In this document: positions 41,224-49,223 of the stretch, in pieces | How positions within the stretch are numbered: position 1 is the first letter of the stretch | How the letters are laid out: every line of letters starts with the position of its first letter | Source of the DNA: Kribbella italica | GTDB lineage: Bacteria; Actinomycetota; Actinomycetes; Propionibacteriales; Kribbellaceae | Direction of reading: 5' to 3' | Assembly: GCF_014205135.1 (NCBI RefSeq) | Contig: NZ_JACHMY010000001.1 | Location: forward strand, 6,324,001-6,388,000 | Length of the DNA stretch: 64,000 nt | Program-made: the position numbers and the translations under genes | Notes under the pieces: generated by a model | Told to the model about the DNA's origin: nothing | The model's database searches: none | The model's input: only the letters and a program-made list of their open reading frames with translations

Positions 41224-42093
41224 ATGACCGTTGCGCCGCCGACCGATCCTGCTCCCGCTCCCGTGACTGCTGGTTCTGAACCGCCAGTGTGGCGGACTGC
41301 GCTGACCCCGCATTGGTCCGCCCTGCTTCTGCTGGCGTTGGCGATCGCTGCCGTGATGTCGGTGCTCGGTGTTTGGCAGCTCGACGTCTATCGCTCGAAG
41401 ACCGCCGCCGCCACTGCTGGTCGCGCCGCGATCCCGGCAGTGCCACTGCAGTCGCTCTTCCCGATCGACTCGGGTCTGCCGGCTTCGGCGGTCGCGCGCC
41501 GCGTCACCGTCACCGGCACCTGGGCGGCGCCGGCTGATCAGATCTTCGTCTCGGACCGTTTACACGAGGGGCGGGACGGCTTCTGGGTCGTGACTCCCCT
41601 GCTCCTGGACGACACCGGCGCCTCCGGCACGGGCGCCGTGATGGTCGTCCGCGGCTGGGTCGCTTCGGTCGACGATCCCGCAGCGAAGGCACCCACCGGT
41701 CCCGCGACGCTGACCGGCGGCATCGCCTCGTCCGAGGCCCAGGACTCCTCCGGCGACATCAACCAGACGCGCATCCTGCAGTCGTTGCGGATCCCGACGA
41801 TCGTCCACATGGTCGACTACCGCGTGTACGACGCCTTCGTCGTCCAGACCGCCAGCGACCCCAGCACCCCGGTCGCCGGCACCTCTTCCACTGCGCTCGC
41901 CCCGGTGGAGCCGCCGGCGCCGCCCACGGACCACGCCGGTCTCCGCAACGTCGCGTACGCCTTCCAGTGGTGGATCTTCGCCGCCTTCACCCTGTGGATG
42001 TGGGGCCGCATGGTGCTCGACGCCCACCGCTCAGGTGATCCCGACCACCAGCCCCCGAACCCTGAGGACGCAAGCGGTACCGTTTCTGCGTGA
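41224..42093 (+). CDS. SURF1 family cytochrome oxidase assembly protein
   Basis: A 289-residue membrane protein with the SURF1 layout. TM1 (~32-55, LLLLALAIAAVMSVLGVWQL) ends in the family motif GVWQLDVYRSK. An external domain contains VTVTGTW, LHEGRDGFWVVTPLLL and VVRGWVAS. The C-terminal TM is YAFQWWIFAAFTLWMWGRMV. SURF1 proteins help heme/copper insertion into aa3-type oxidases, which fits an aerobe. A GTG one codon earlier (41221) is an alternative start. It overlaps the DUF3817 gene by 4 bases. Confidence 0.9.
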   Translation: MTVAPPTDPAPAPVTAGSEPPVWRTALTPHWSALLLLALAIAAVMSVLGVWQLDVYRSKTAAATAGRAAIPAVPLQSLFPIDSGLPASAVARRVTVTGTWAAPADQIFVSDRLHEGRDGFWVVTPLLLDDTGASGTGAVMVVRGWVASVDDPAAKAPTGPATLTGGIASSEAQDSSGDINQTRILQSLRIPTIVHMVDYRVYDAFVVQTASDPSTPVAGTSSTALAPVEPPAPPTDHAGLRNVAYAFQWWIFAAFTLWMWGRMVLDAHRSGDPDHQPPNPEDASGTVSA

Positions 42094-42443
42094 CCTCCCC
42101 CGCAGACCCCGCCACGCCCGCCGCCACCAAGCCGCCGCTCACCGCGGCCAACCGGGGCGCGCTGACCCGCTACCGAGCCATCGCCTACGTGGTTGGCGTG
42201 ATGCTTCTGGTCCTGGTCTTCGTCGCCATGCCCCTCAAGTACTTCGGCGACGACCCGGCAGTCATGAACGTCGTAGGCCCGCTGCACGGTTTCCTCTACG
42301 TCGTCTACCTGCTCTTCTCCTTCGACCTGGCCCGCCGAGTTCGTTGGCCGCTCACTCGCCTGGTCCTGGTCGCGCTCGCCGGCACGATCCCGTTTCTGTC
42401 GTTCTACGCCGAGCGCAAGGTCCACCACGACCTGACCCGCTGA
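42090..42443 (+). CDS. DUF3817 family membrane protein
   Basis: A 117-residue protein; GTG start inside the SURF1 stop (GTGA). After a Pro/Ala-rich 30-residue N-terminus, three hydrophobic segments (IAYVVGVMLLVLVFVAMPL, VVGPLHGFLYVVYLLFSFDLA, LVLVALAGTIPFLSFYAE) carry the DUF3817 pattern with PLHG and the terminal RKVHHD. Function is unknown; coupling to SURF1 suggests a respiratory or membrane role. Confidence 0.85.
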   Translation: MTSPADPATPAATKPPLTAANRGALTRYRAIAYVVGVMLLVLVFVAMPLKYFGDDPAVMNVVGPLHGFLYVVYLLFSFDLARRVRWPLTRLVLVALAGTIPFLSFYAERKVHHDLTR

Positions 42444-42447
42444 TCCC

Positions 42448-42461
42448 GTTTCACGTGAAAC
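42448..42461. other. parS site, perfect
   Basis: GTTTCACGTGAAAC, the actinobacterial parS palindrome, lies 4 bases after the DUF3817 stop and 225 bases from the parB stop. The remaining 242-base spacer between these convergent genes is comparatively A/T rich and has two TGTCGACA-type motifs (42488-42495 and 42539-42546) and no gene. Confidence 0.92.
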
Positions 42462-42685
42462 GGGGCCCACAAACCGTCATATAAATTTGTCGACATATCG
42501 CGATGAGCTTGGCCGCCCGTTTCAACTAGCGCCGATCTGTCGACAAGGGCGCCGAAAAGTTCTGTGAGCGGCATCCTAAGCCGCCTCGCCTCCACCGCCC
42601 GCGGACCTCGGGCGGCCAGAATCGCTCCCACAGCGACCCTCAGAACGCCTTTTTAGGCCCGAGTACGCCGTCCGCGGAGCTGTGA

Positions 42686-43654
42686 CTACTCGGCCTGCTT
42701 GTTGGGATCCATCAAGGTGACGATCCGCTCGAGGTCGTCGATCGACGCGAACTCGACGGTGATCTTCCCCTTGGTCTTCCCGAGGTCGACCTTGACGCGG
42801 GTCTCGAACCGATCGGACAGCCGGTCGGCCAGATCCACCAGCCGCGGAGCCACCGGCTTGTTCCGCCGGCGAGCAGGAGTCGGGTCCTCGGCCGACATGT
42901 CGCCCAGGGCAACGATCTCCTCGACCGTACGCACCGACAGTCCTTCGGCCACGATCCGCTGAGCGAGCCGTTCGATGGCGTCCCCACTCGGCAGCCCCAA
43001 GAGTGCCCGAGCATGCCCGGCCGACAGCACGCCGGCCGCAACCCGACGCTGCACCGACGCAGGCAACTTCAGCAGCCGCAGCGTGTTGGAGATCTGCGGC
43101 CGAGACCGCCCGATCCGCGTGGCGAGAACCTCCTGCGTGCACCCGAAGTCATCCAGCATCTGCTGGTACGCCGCAGCCTCTTCCAACGGATTCAGCTGGC
43201 TCCGGTGCAGGTTCTCCAGCAACGCGTCCCGCAGCATCACGTCGTCGGACGTATCCCGCACAATCGCCGGAATCGTCTCCAGCCCGGCTTCCTGAGTCGC
43301 CCGCCACCGCCGCTCACCCATCACCAACTCGTACTTGTCGTCCTCGAGACGCCGTACGACGATCGGCTGCAGCAGCCCGATCTCCTTCACCGAGTGCACG
43401 AGCTCAGCCATCGCATCCTCATCGAACACACTCCGCGGCTGCTTCGGGTTGGGCGTGATCTTCCCAACCTCGATCTCAGCAAACTCCGCCCCCGGCACAG
43501 CAGCCAACCCACCCCCGGCCACCCCCGCAGAAACCTCCGGCTTGATCGGCGGCGCCCCCGGAATCGAGTTCGACTTACTCCCCAGAGTCGCACCACCAGG
43601 AGCCGGGTTGCTCGGAATCAACGCACCCAATCCACGCCCAAGCCTGGTATTCAT
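42686..43654 (-). CDS. parB: chromosome partitioning protein ParB
   Basis: A 322-residue CTP-dependent sliding clamp that binds parS. The ATG at 43654 follows GAGGAG and gives MNTRLGRGLGALIP, the hallmark N-terminus used to stimulate ParA ATPase. The N-domain has GKITPNPKQPR and the CTP motif GERRWRA at 113-119. The HTH domain contains TQEVLATRIGRSRPQISNTLRLLKLP, and the C-terminal dimerisation helices end DDLERIVTLMDPNKQAE. The gene points away from parA, and 3.2 kb of non-coding DNA with several of its target sites separates the two. They would be adjacent in Streptomyces or Mycobacterium. Confidence 0.96.
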   Translation of the reverse strand: MNTRLGRGLGALIPSNPAPGGATLGSKSNSIPGAPPIKPEVSAGVAGGGLAAVPGAEFAEIEVGKITPNPKQPRSVFDEDAMAELVHSVKEIGLLQPIVVRRLEDDKYELVMGERRWRATQEAGLETIPAIVRDTSDDVMLRDALLENLHRSQLNPLEEAAAYQQMLDDFGCTQEVLATRIGRSRPQISNTLRLLKLPASVQRRVAAGVLSAGHARALLGLPSGDAIERLAQRIVAEGLSVRTVEEIVALGDMSAEDPTPARRRNKPVAPRLVDLADRLSDRFETRVKVDLGKTKGKITVEFASIDDLERIVTLMDPNKQAE

Positions 43655-43824
43655 ACCGCTCCTCGCGTCAGCTACCACCGAATCCACCCACCGATCCAGG
43701 AGAAGACCCCGCCTCCCCACCACCGGCCACCGCAACCGTAACCGGTGACACCGCAACCACCACCCTCACCCCCACCATGTCGCCCCACCAACCTCTCCCA
43801 CCAAAACCGCAGACAACCCCTCCC

Positions 43825-43838
43825 GTTTCACGTGGAAC
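43825..43838. other. parS site, one mismatch
   Basis: GTTTCACGTGGAAC differs from the perfect palindrome in one arm position. It lies 171 bases upstream of the parB start codon, where ParB binding could also affect parB transcription. Confidence 0.8.
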
Positions 43839-43900
43839 ACCCCAAAGCGCCAAAGCCCCTCGCAACCCCCACGCGCCACACCACCTCCCAACCCCAACCC

Positions 43901-43972
43901 CCGCCACCGCCACCGCCACCGCCACCGCCACCGCCACCGCCACCGCCACCGCCACCGCCACCGCCACCGCCA
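43901..43972. repeat. perfect hexanucleotide repeat (CCGCCA)x12
   Basis: Twelve uninterrupted copies of CCGCCA occupy 72 bases in the parB upstream region. Read on the minus strand it is TGGCGG. No gene uses it convincingly: the minus-strand frame gives an Ala-Val run inside a low-complexity ORF. Such perfect arrays are slippage-prone. Confidence 0.97.
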
Positions 43973-44216
43973 GAGTCCTATCGCCCGGCGTCGTATGCGA
44001 GGCCGCGAGGTAGAGGATCCCTAGTTCCACTGCGATGAACGCAGCACAGCCTCCGACCGCTGGCCCCAGCCCATCTCCCAAACGGCGAGAGCCGCAGCAC
44101 CTCAGGGAGTCCGCCGATCGCCAACTACGACGTCGGCTTCACGCGCCCACAGGCTCCACCGCAGCCAGTCCCCCTACGCCACCCGTGCCCGAAGCACCGA
44201 CCGCCTACCAATCCCT

Positions 44217-44230
44217 GTTTCACGTGAAAC
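44217..44230. other. parS site, perfect
   Basis: GTTTCACGTGAAAC inside the gene-poor interval. Confidence 0.93.
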
Positions 44231-45300
44231 GTGGCCCCTCGCCACCCAGGCCGCCGGGTGCTAGCCGCATCGCGCCTGCAACCGCGAGCGGCGAAACCTC
44301 AGCGCCCGCTCTCCGACCATCTCCTGTCACCAGGCCAGCCCCACTCAACCGCAAGCCCACATTGGGGGCTCACCCAAACCTCCGCTGGCCGTCACAGCGG
44401 CCGCGAACCCACATCCGCGGGTCTTGTCGCGCTCCCGAGATCGCTCTGGAGTCGCCGGTCGAACTAGCTACAACGCGTCCTCACCCCCTGGCCTCCTGGC
44501 CGGGAGGCGCATCGTCCGGCAGTTCGCTTCACGCCCGTCCCGAGAAACCCGCACCCTCGGCGTTGCTCGTCTCTCGCCCATCCAAAGAGGTCAACCTGCG
44601 CGTACGGTCATGCCGCCCCAACGTGACCGTGATTTCGTATGTGAGGGGCAACTCAACCATCCAGCCAAAGTCCACCGGCGCTCAAACCGTCGGCGCTTGG
44701 GACCACCTCCGCTGACCTAGCGGCTCGACTTCCGGCCGCACCGCCGCAAGCTCCTCGAGCACCTGCAACCCCGACGTTCCCGTGGCACGACGCCCCAAGA
44801 CTCTAGGTCCCCCACACCATCAAGCCGGTCCTCGTGCGGCCCCTCTTACCCCCAGCGGTGCCACGCACCACGCCGCCACTGACGTGGCGTTAACCTGTGC
44901 CCGACGCCTCCCGCCTCGTGTCCCGCACCTCGCACTTCGTGTCTCGCGCCACCCCGCACCCCCACCCCACACACCCCGCCATAGGTGATCGATCGGAGGG
45001 TCCGGAGTCCGGTCCTCGATCGCGAATCATGGATACGTCATGCCGGCGGCCAAGGAGCAGTACCTCCGAGTGTCGTCTGCCCCATCCAACCGAGCGTGAC
45101 CCGGCAATCCTTCCCCCGGCCTCGTCCTCCGTTCGCGCGTCCTCCGATCCGCGCCTCCCTCCGTCGGCGATCTCACCATCGCCCAGTCCTTCCCTCCGTC
45201 CGCATGAGCTGAAGCTGGTCGCACCGAGGCCATGCTCCCAAGAACCCGGGAGCAGCTCGTCCCTCGGCAACGCCCTCGGGCAAGGTGGTCGTCCTAGCGC

Positions 45301-45314
45301 GTTTCACGTGAAAC
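45301..45314. other. parS site, perfect
   Basis: GTTTCACGTGAAAC inside the gene-poor interval, preceded by CGC. Confidence 0.93.
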
Positions 45315-45802
45315 CTCGGCCCGTTTCGTACTCGCCAGGTCGACAGGGGCCGCTAACCCGGCCCATCCCCGCGACGCCATCCAGCTCCGTCGGGCGTACC
45401 TGCAACCTGCAGACCTCGATCTCTCACGGCATTTGATTCCGCTTCGGCTGGTTGGGCAACGTGCACGTATCGCGAGAACCGCGAGTGCGCTGACATCAGA
45501 TGTGTGGATCCGAGTGCCAAACGGCGTGCCTCTCGCCGCGTCTGACATGAGCCGTCGGATGACTAGAGGTCGACATGCGGTAGGCCTCGGCGCCAGTAAC
45601 CAGCCGGACCTAGACGGCTCACGAACATCGCGCAACGGTCCAAGTCAGCGGATGCCGTCCTGCGCGGCGCGGCTTGCACGCAATGCGTTGCCAGGCGGCC
45701 TTTGGTCATGCCCTGCGGTCACCCGCATGCATCTCGCAGCTCGTCGCCCCCGCGGAGCACAGGCCCTCGCCCTGGCGCCTCGTCGCCGAACCCGGCCTGA
45801 CC

Positions 45803-45838
45803 GCGGTCGGCGCGGTCGGCGCGGTCGGCGCGGTCGGC
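45803..45838. repeat. tandem 9-mer repeat (GCGGTCGGC)x4
   Basis: Four perfect tandem copies of GCGGTCGGC (36 bases) lie in the gene-poor interval. In one + frame it reads Ala-Val-Gly repeatedly, but the surrounding frame has no coding signature. Confidence 0.95.
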
Positions 45839-46743
45839 GGAACATGCAGGAGATGCCTGGCGCGGCAAGGCGGCGGGTGCGCCTCTGGCTCAGCGGCCCA
45901 CTTCGTGTGGCTCGCTGGTGCGTGCCGGGAGTGTCTTCTGGAGCCGTCGCCCCGAAGGCCGTTACTGGCGGCAGAGCTCGATCCTCTGCGGGCCCCCGAC
46001 TTCTGCGTATGCAGCTTGTCGATCTCGCCAGGCCTCCGGCTGTGGACACTCCATGCTTGTGTGGTGGCTGGCAGCACGGTCGTCGACCTCCGCGAACCGG
46101 TGGGCCTTGATGTTCAATAAGGTCCGACCTCGGCGGTGCGTTCCCACGCCGATGAAATCGGTTGATGGGGTCGGTTGGACACCCTGATCGGCGGCCTTCG
46201 GATGTGGCTCGCCACGCGGGCCTTCCGCTGCGGGTAGGTCGCTCTGACTCCATCCTCCTGTTGCGGCCTCGGCACCTGCTCAGACCGGCGGCCGGCGGCG
46301 ATGAACGCGTTGGCATGGGAGAGCACTGGGCGCCGGTCAGCGGAGCTCAGGTCGAGCTAGCGGACTTCTGCCGGAGCCGCACCAGTGCGGCCCGTCGAGT
46401 GGTGGCTGTCGTCGAGCTCATCGAGTCGCGCTCGGATGCCCGAAACGCCCGTGGTCGGTGAGCTGGAGTGACGAGACCGGGCGGCCACGACGCACCGTGT
46501 CTACAGCTTGCCTGCTCTGGCAGTAGTTGCTTGGGCGAGTGTGGGGCGCCGATGCAGGTGGCATCGAGTCGGCCGTCGGCATCGACTACGCGTTGCCGAC
46601 ATACGGGATTGCCCACATCCAGGGGCTCACTGTCGACGTCGGGCTCGTCGGCCTCTCGGGCTCGTCCGGAAGCCAGAGATGCAGGACCATGGGTCTGGGG
46701 CCAGGATCTTGTTGGTGGTGGCCGGAGAGTTCGGCGTTGTGAG

Positions 46744-46757
46744 GTTTCGCGTGGAAC
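46744..46757. other. degenerate parS-like site
   Basis: GTTTCGCGTGGAAC has two changes from the consensus. It lies 109 bases beyond the parA stop. Weak candidate. Confidence 0.35.
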
Positions 46758-46820
46758 GGTCGAGACGGAGTCGGGACGCGCCCGATGACGTTCGGCACGG
46801 TGCGGTCACCTTGGAACCGA

Positions 46821-46852
46821 AGAAGGCCCGGACCTAGGGGTCCGGGCCTTCT
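46821..46852 (-). terminator. terminator of the parA transcript
   Basis: AGAAGGCCCGGACC (46821-46834) and GGTCCGGGCCTTCT (46839-46852) form a perfect 14-base stem with a TAGG loop, 13 bases beyond the parA stop. On the minus strand the hairpin is followed by TCGGTT, a weak U-tract. It probably ends the rpmH-to-parA transcript. Confidence 0.8.
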
Positions 46853-46865
46853 GAAAGAGCTGGGG

Positions 46866-48539
46866 TCAGGCGTTGTTGCGCATGGCGATTTCTCTGGATG
46901 CCTCTAGGTACGAGAGAGCCCCAGCGGAGGCTGGGTCGTAGGCCAGGACTGTTTGGCCGTGGCTGGGGGCCTCGGAGATTCGGACGGAGCGGGGGACTGC
47001 GGTGCGGAGGACGGCGTCCTGGAAGTGGCCTCGGACCTCGGCTGCTACCTCGCCGGCGAGTTTGGTGCGGGCGTCGTACATGGTGAGCAGGATCGTGGAG
47101 ACGTCGAGGGTCGGGTTCAGGTGGGACTTGACCATCTCGATGTGGCGGAGGAGCTGAGAGAGGCCCTCCAGGGCGTAGTACTCGCTCTGGATGGGGACGA
47201 GGACCTCGCGGGCCGCGGTGAGGGCGTTGACCGTGAGGAGGCCCAGGGACGGCGGGCAGTCGATGAAGACGTAGTCGTACTTCTCGCCGGCGGCCTCGGT
47301 CTCGGCCAGGTGGGCGTCGAGGGCCTTCTTCAGGCGGCTCTCGCGGGCGACGATGCTGACCAGTTCGATCTCCGCGCCGGCCAGGTCGATGGTCGCCGGG
47401 ATGACGACGATGCCCGGGTGCTCCTCGCAGGGCTGGAGCAGCTTGTTCAGCGGCTCGTTCTCGATGATCGCCTCGTAGACACCGGGGGTGCCCTCCGAGT
47501 GCTCGATGCCCAGGGCGGTCGACGCGTTGCCCTGCGGGTCGAGGTCGATCACCAGGATGCGCGCGCCGTACAGGGCCAGGCCGGCCGCGACGTTGACGGT
47601 GGTGGTGGTCTTGCCGACGCCGCCCTTCTGGTTGGCGACGACGAATACCCGGGTCTCGGCGGGCAGCGGGAACTCGCGGCCCATCGTGCGTCCTTCGTTC
47701 ACGAGCAGGGTCCGTTCGGTGGCGGCGGCGATCGGAGTTTCGAGGAGTCGTCGCTGAAGCTCGTCCGAGGTGGCCCGCGCGGCGATCTGTGCGGCAGTCA
47801 TGGCGCCCATTCCAAGAGGTACGGGACGTGGCCCGAAGAGGATGTCGGTCGGGGTCGGAGCCGGTCTCTCCCCAGCTTTGTCCACAGGGGCCTGTGGATG
47901 AATTCCAGCGTGGGAGGCGGGTTCCAGGGGGTAGTCATCCACAGGTCGTGGAGACTCGGGGAACTCTTCGTCAGGCGTCGGCACCGGCTCGGTTTCACGT
48001 GAAACGGGCTCGGTGGTCGAGGTCGTGGGGGCAGCAGCTCCCAGGTCGAGCGAAGCAGCCGCCTGCAGCATCGAGGTTCGGTCGCCCGCATCGACGGCCG
48101 AGGCCGGAGCGGGATCCGTCGGGACGTCGACCGGCGAACTTGCCGAGCCGATGACAGCGGAGGGCGAGGACTCGACCTCGGCCGGAGCTGCGTCAACTGC
48201 CGGGGGCACCGAAGGAGCAAGGGGGGTCGACACAAGGAGAGCCGCGTCAGATCTGACCGACGTAGGAGCAGTCTGCGCAGCTGCAGACGTCGCCGGGCCA
48301 GGCACCGGAGCAGGCGTCACGGGGCTCGGAGCGGGAGTAGAGGACGCAGCGTCGGGCTCAGGAGTCGAGACCGCCGCGGCAGGCGCAGGTAAGACTGATG
48401 CTGCCGGCGCCGGGTCGGTGGTGGTGATGCGAAGGACGGGCGTGCCGGGGTCTGTCGGCCAGCCGATTCCCTGCGTCGTACGGGAATCCCCCGTACTCCT
48501 GTCCGGCCATCCGACGGCGCGACTCACCAACCCGTTCAC
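46866..48539 (-). CDS. parA: chromosome partitioning ATPase ParA with long disordered N-terminus
   Basis: A 557-residue protein. The GTG at 48539 overlaps the rsmG stop by 4 bases; longer readings would overlap rsmG by over 100 bases. Residues ~1-295 are Pro/Ala/Thr/Ser/Asp-rich and presumably disordered, containing VSRET at the embedded parS. The ATPase domain starts VFVVANQKGGVGKTTTTVNVAAG, with the deviant Walker A lysines and Lys310, then DLDPQGNAST, YDYVFIDCPPSLGLLTVNAL and a C-terminal DNA-binding surface. It pairs with ParB-parS to move origins. A shorter internal start (e.g. at MGREFPLPAETR) cannot be excluded. Confidence 0.92.
   Translation of the reverse strand: MNGLVSRAVGWPDRSTGDSRTTQGIGWPTDPGTPVLRITTTDPAPAASVLPAPAAAVSTPEPDAASSTPAPSPVTPAPVPGPATSAAAQTAPTSVRSDAALLVSTPLAPSVPPAVDAAPAEVESSPSAVIGSASSPVDVPTDPAPASAVDAGDRTSMLQAAASLDLGAAAPTTSTTEPVSRETEPVPTPDEEFPESPRPVDDYPLEPASHAGIHPQAPVDKAGERPAPTPTDILFGPRPVPLGMGAMTAAQIAARATSDELQRRLLETPIAAATERTLLVNEGRTMGREFPLPAETRVFVVANQKGGVGKTTTTVNVAAGLALYGARILVIDLDPQGNASTALGIEHSEGTPGVYEAIIENEPLNKLLQPCEEHPGIVVIPATIDLAGAEIELVSIVARESRLKKALDAHLAETEAAGEKYDYVFIDCPPSLGLLTVNALTAAREVLVPIQSEYYALEGLSQLLRHIEMVKSHLNPTLDVSTILLTMYDARTKLAGEVAAEVRGHFQDAVLRTAVPRSVRISEAPSHGQTVLAYDPASAGALSYLEASREIAMRNNA
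47992..48005. other. parS site, perfect, inside parA
   Basis: GTTTCACGTGAAAC within the parA N-terminal coding region; on the minus strand it is read in frame as V-S-R-E-T (GTT TCA CGT GAA AC). Confidence 0.93.
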
Positions 48540-49207
48540 CTCCCGCGTCTCTTGTGCTGGGATCCCCGCGCAGCACGTCCGGCCACAATACTCACGACAG
48601 TCGTCGGCTGGGCCAGTTCCTCCACGCCGAGTTGATGAACGTGCCAAACTTCCGCGCCCAGGGCCTCCAACTCCCCCTCGGCGCCGGCCAGTTCATCCTC
48701 CGCGGACTCGCCCTTCATGGCCAGCATCAGGCCACCTTCGTCGAGCAGCGGCAAGCACCACCCGGCGAGTTTGCCAAGCGGCGCGACGGCGCGCGAGGCA
48801 ACCACGTCGTACGTCGTACCGCGCAGGTCCTCGGCTCGGGCGCGGACCACTGACGCGTTCTCGAGGCCGAGCTGCTCCACCGCCTCCTCCAGGAAGGTGG
48901 TGCGCCGGAGCAGCGGCTCGACGAGCGCGACCTGGAGGTCAGGGCGTACCAGCGCGAGCACGATCCCGGGCAGGCCGGCCCCGGTGCCGATGTCGGCGAC
49001 CGTGGACTCCTCCGGGATCAGCCGTTCGAGCACGGCGCAGTTGAGGAGATGCCGGTCCCACAGGCGCGGCACCTCCCGCGGGCCGATCAGGCCACGCAGG
49101 GTCCCTTCGGTCGCCAGCAGGTCGGCGCACGCCGCAAGCCGGCCCGCCGCCCGGGGGAAGAGCTCCTCCACGAGCGGCGGCGTTTCACGTGAAACGTCAT
49201 CCGTCAC
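48536..49207 (-). CDS. rsmG: 16S rRNA (guanine527-N7)-methyltransferase RsmG
   Basis: A 223-residue SAM-dependent methyltransferase (GidB). The family motif LIGPREVPRLWDRHLLNCAVLERL is followed by the SAM loop VADIGTGAGLPGIVLAL, DLQVALVEPLLRRTTFLEEAV, and VASRAVAPLGKLAGWCLPLL. It methylates G527 of 16S rRNA. GTG start, 16 bases after jag. The first codons include the in-frame parS, giving DVSRETPP. It overlaps parA by 4 bases. Confidence 0.96.
   Translation of the reverse strand: MTDDVSRETPPLVEELFPRAAGRLAACADLLATEGTLRGLIGPREVPRLWDRHLLNCAVLERLIPEESTVADIGTGAGLPGIVLALVRPDLQVALVEPLLRRTTFLEEAVEQLGLENASVVRARAEDLRGTTYDVVASRAVAPLGKLAGWCLPLLDEGGLMLAMKGESAEDELAGAEGELEALGAEVWHVHQLGVEELAQPTTVVSIVAGRAARGSQHKRRGR
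49182..49195. other. parS site, perfect, inside rsmG
   Basis: GTTTCACGTGAAAC at codons 5-9 of rsmG, read as V-S-R-E-T in the same phase as the copy in parA. Confidence 0.93.
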
Positions 49208-49223
49208 GAGCAGTACACGACGA

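Larger units (their letters stand above)
43655..46865. other. gene-poor parB-parA interval (centromere-like)
   Basis: This 3.2-kb stretch has no convincing gene. The open frames on both strands are short or low-complexity, lack ribosome sites, lack the strong third-position G/C of their neighbours and match no family I know. It holds parS sites at 43825, 44217 and 45301, a degenerate one at 46744, a 12-copy CCGCCA repeat, a 4-copy 9-mer repeat, a small GC hairpin (44491-44508) and a terminator at its right end. The + strand is strongly C-rich on the left (40 C, 6 G in 43861-43920) and G-rich on the right (27 G, 11 C in 46681-46740). Confidence 0.7.

Noticed and set aside
43901..43972. Hexamer array as a CRISPR
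   Set aside because: Six-base units without spacers; no cas genes in the window.
43668..44081. 137-codon minus-strand frame with an Ala-Val run
   Set aside because: The run is just translation of the CCGCCA repeat; flanks are Gly/Trp/Val-rich noise.
44035..44715. 226-codon plus-strand frame in the parB-parA interval
   Set aside because: Low-complexity Pro/Ser/Arg composition, no domain, no ribosome site, reads straight through a parS site (LFHVKRG).
46039..46047. TGTGGACAC in the gene-poor interval as a DnaA titration site
   Set aside because: Single imperfect 9-mer; no cluster.
45674..46120. 148-codon plus-strand frame with Ala-Val-Gly repeat
   Set aside because: No third-position G/C bias, overlapping frames of equal quality on both strands.
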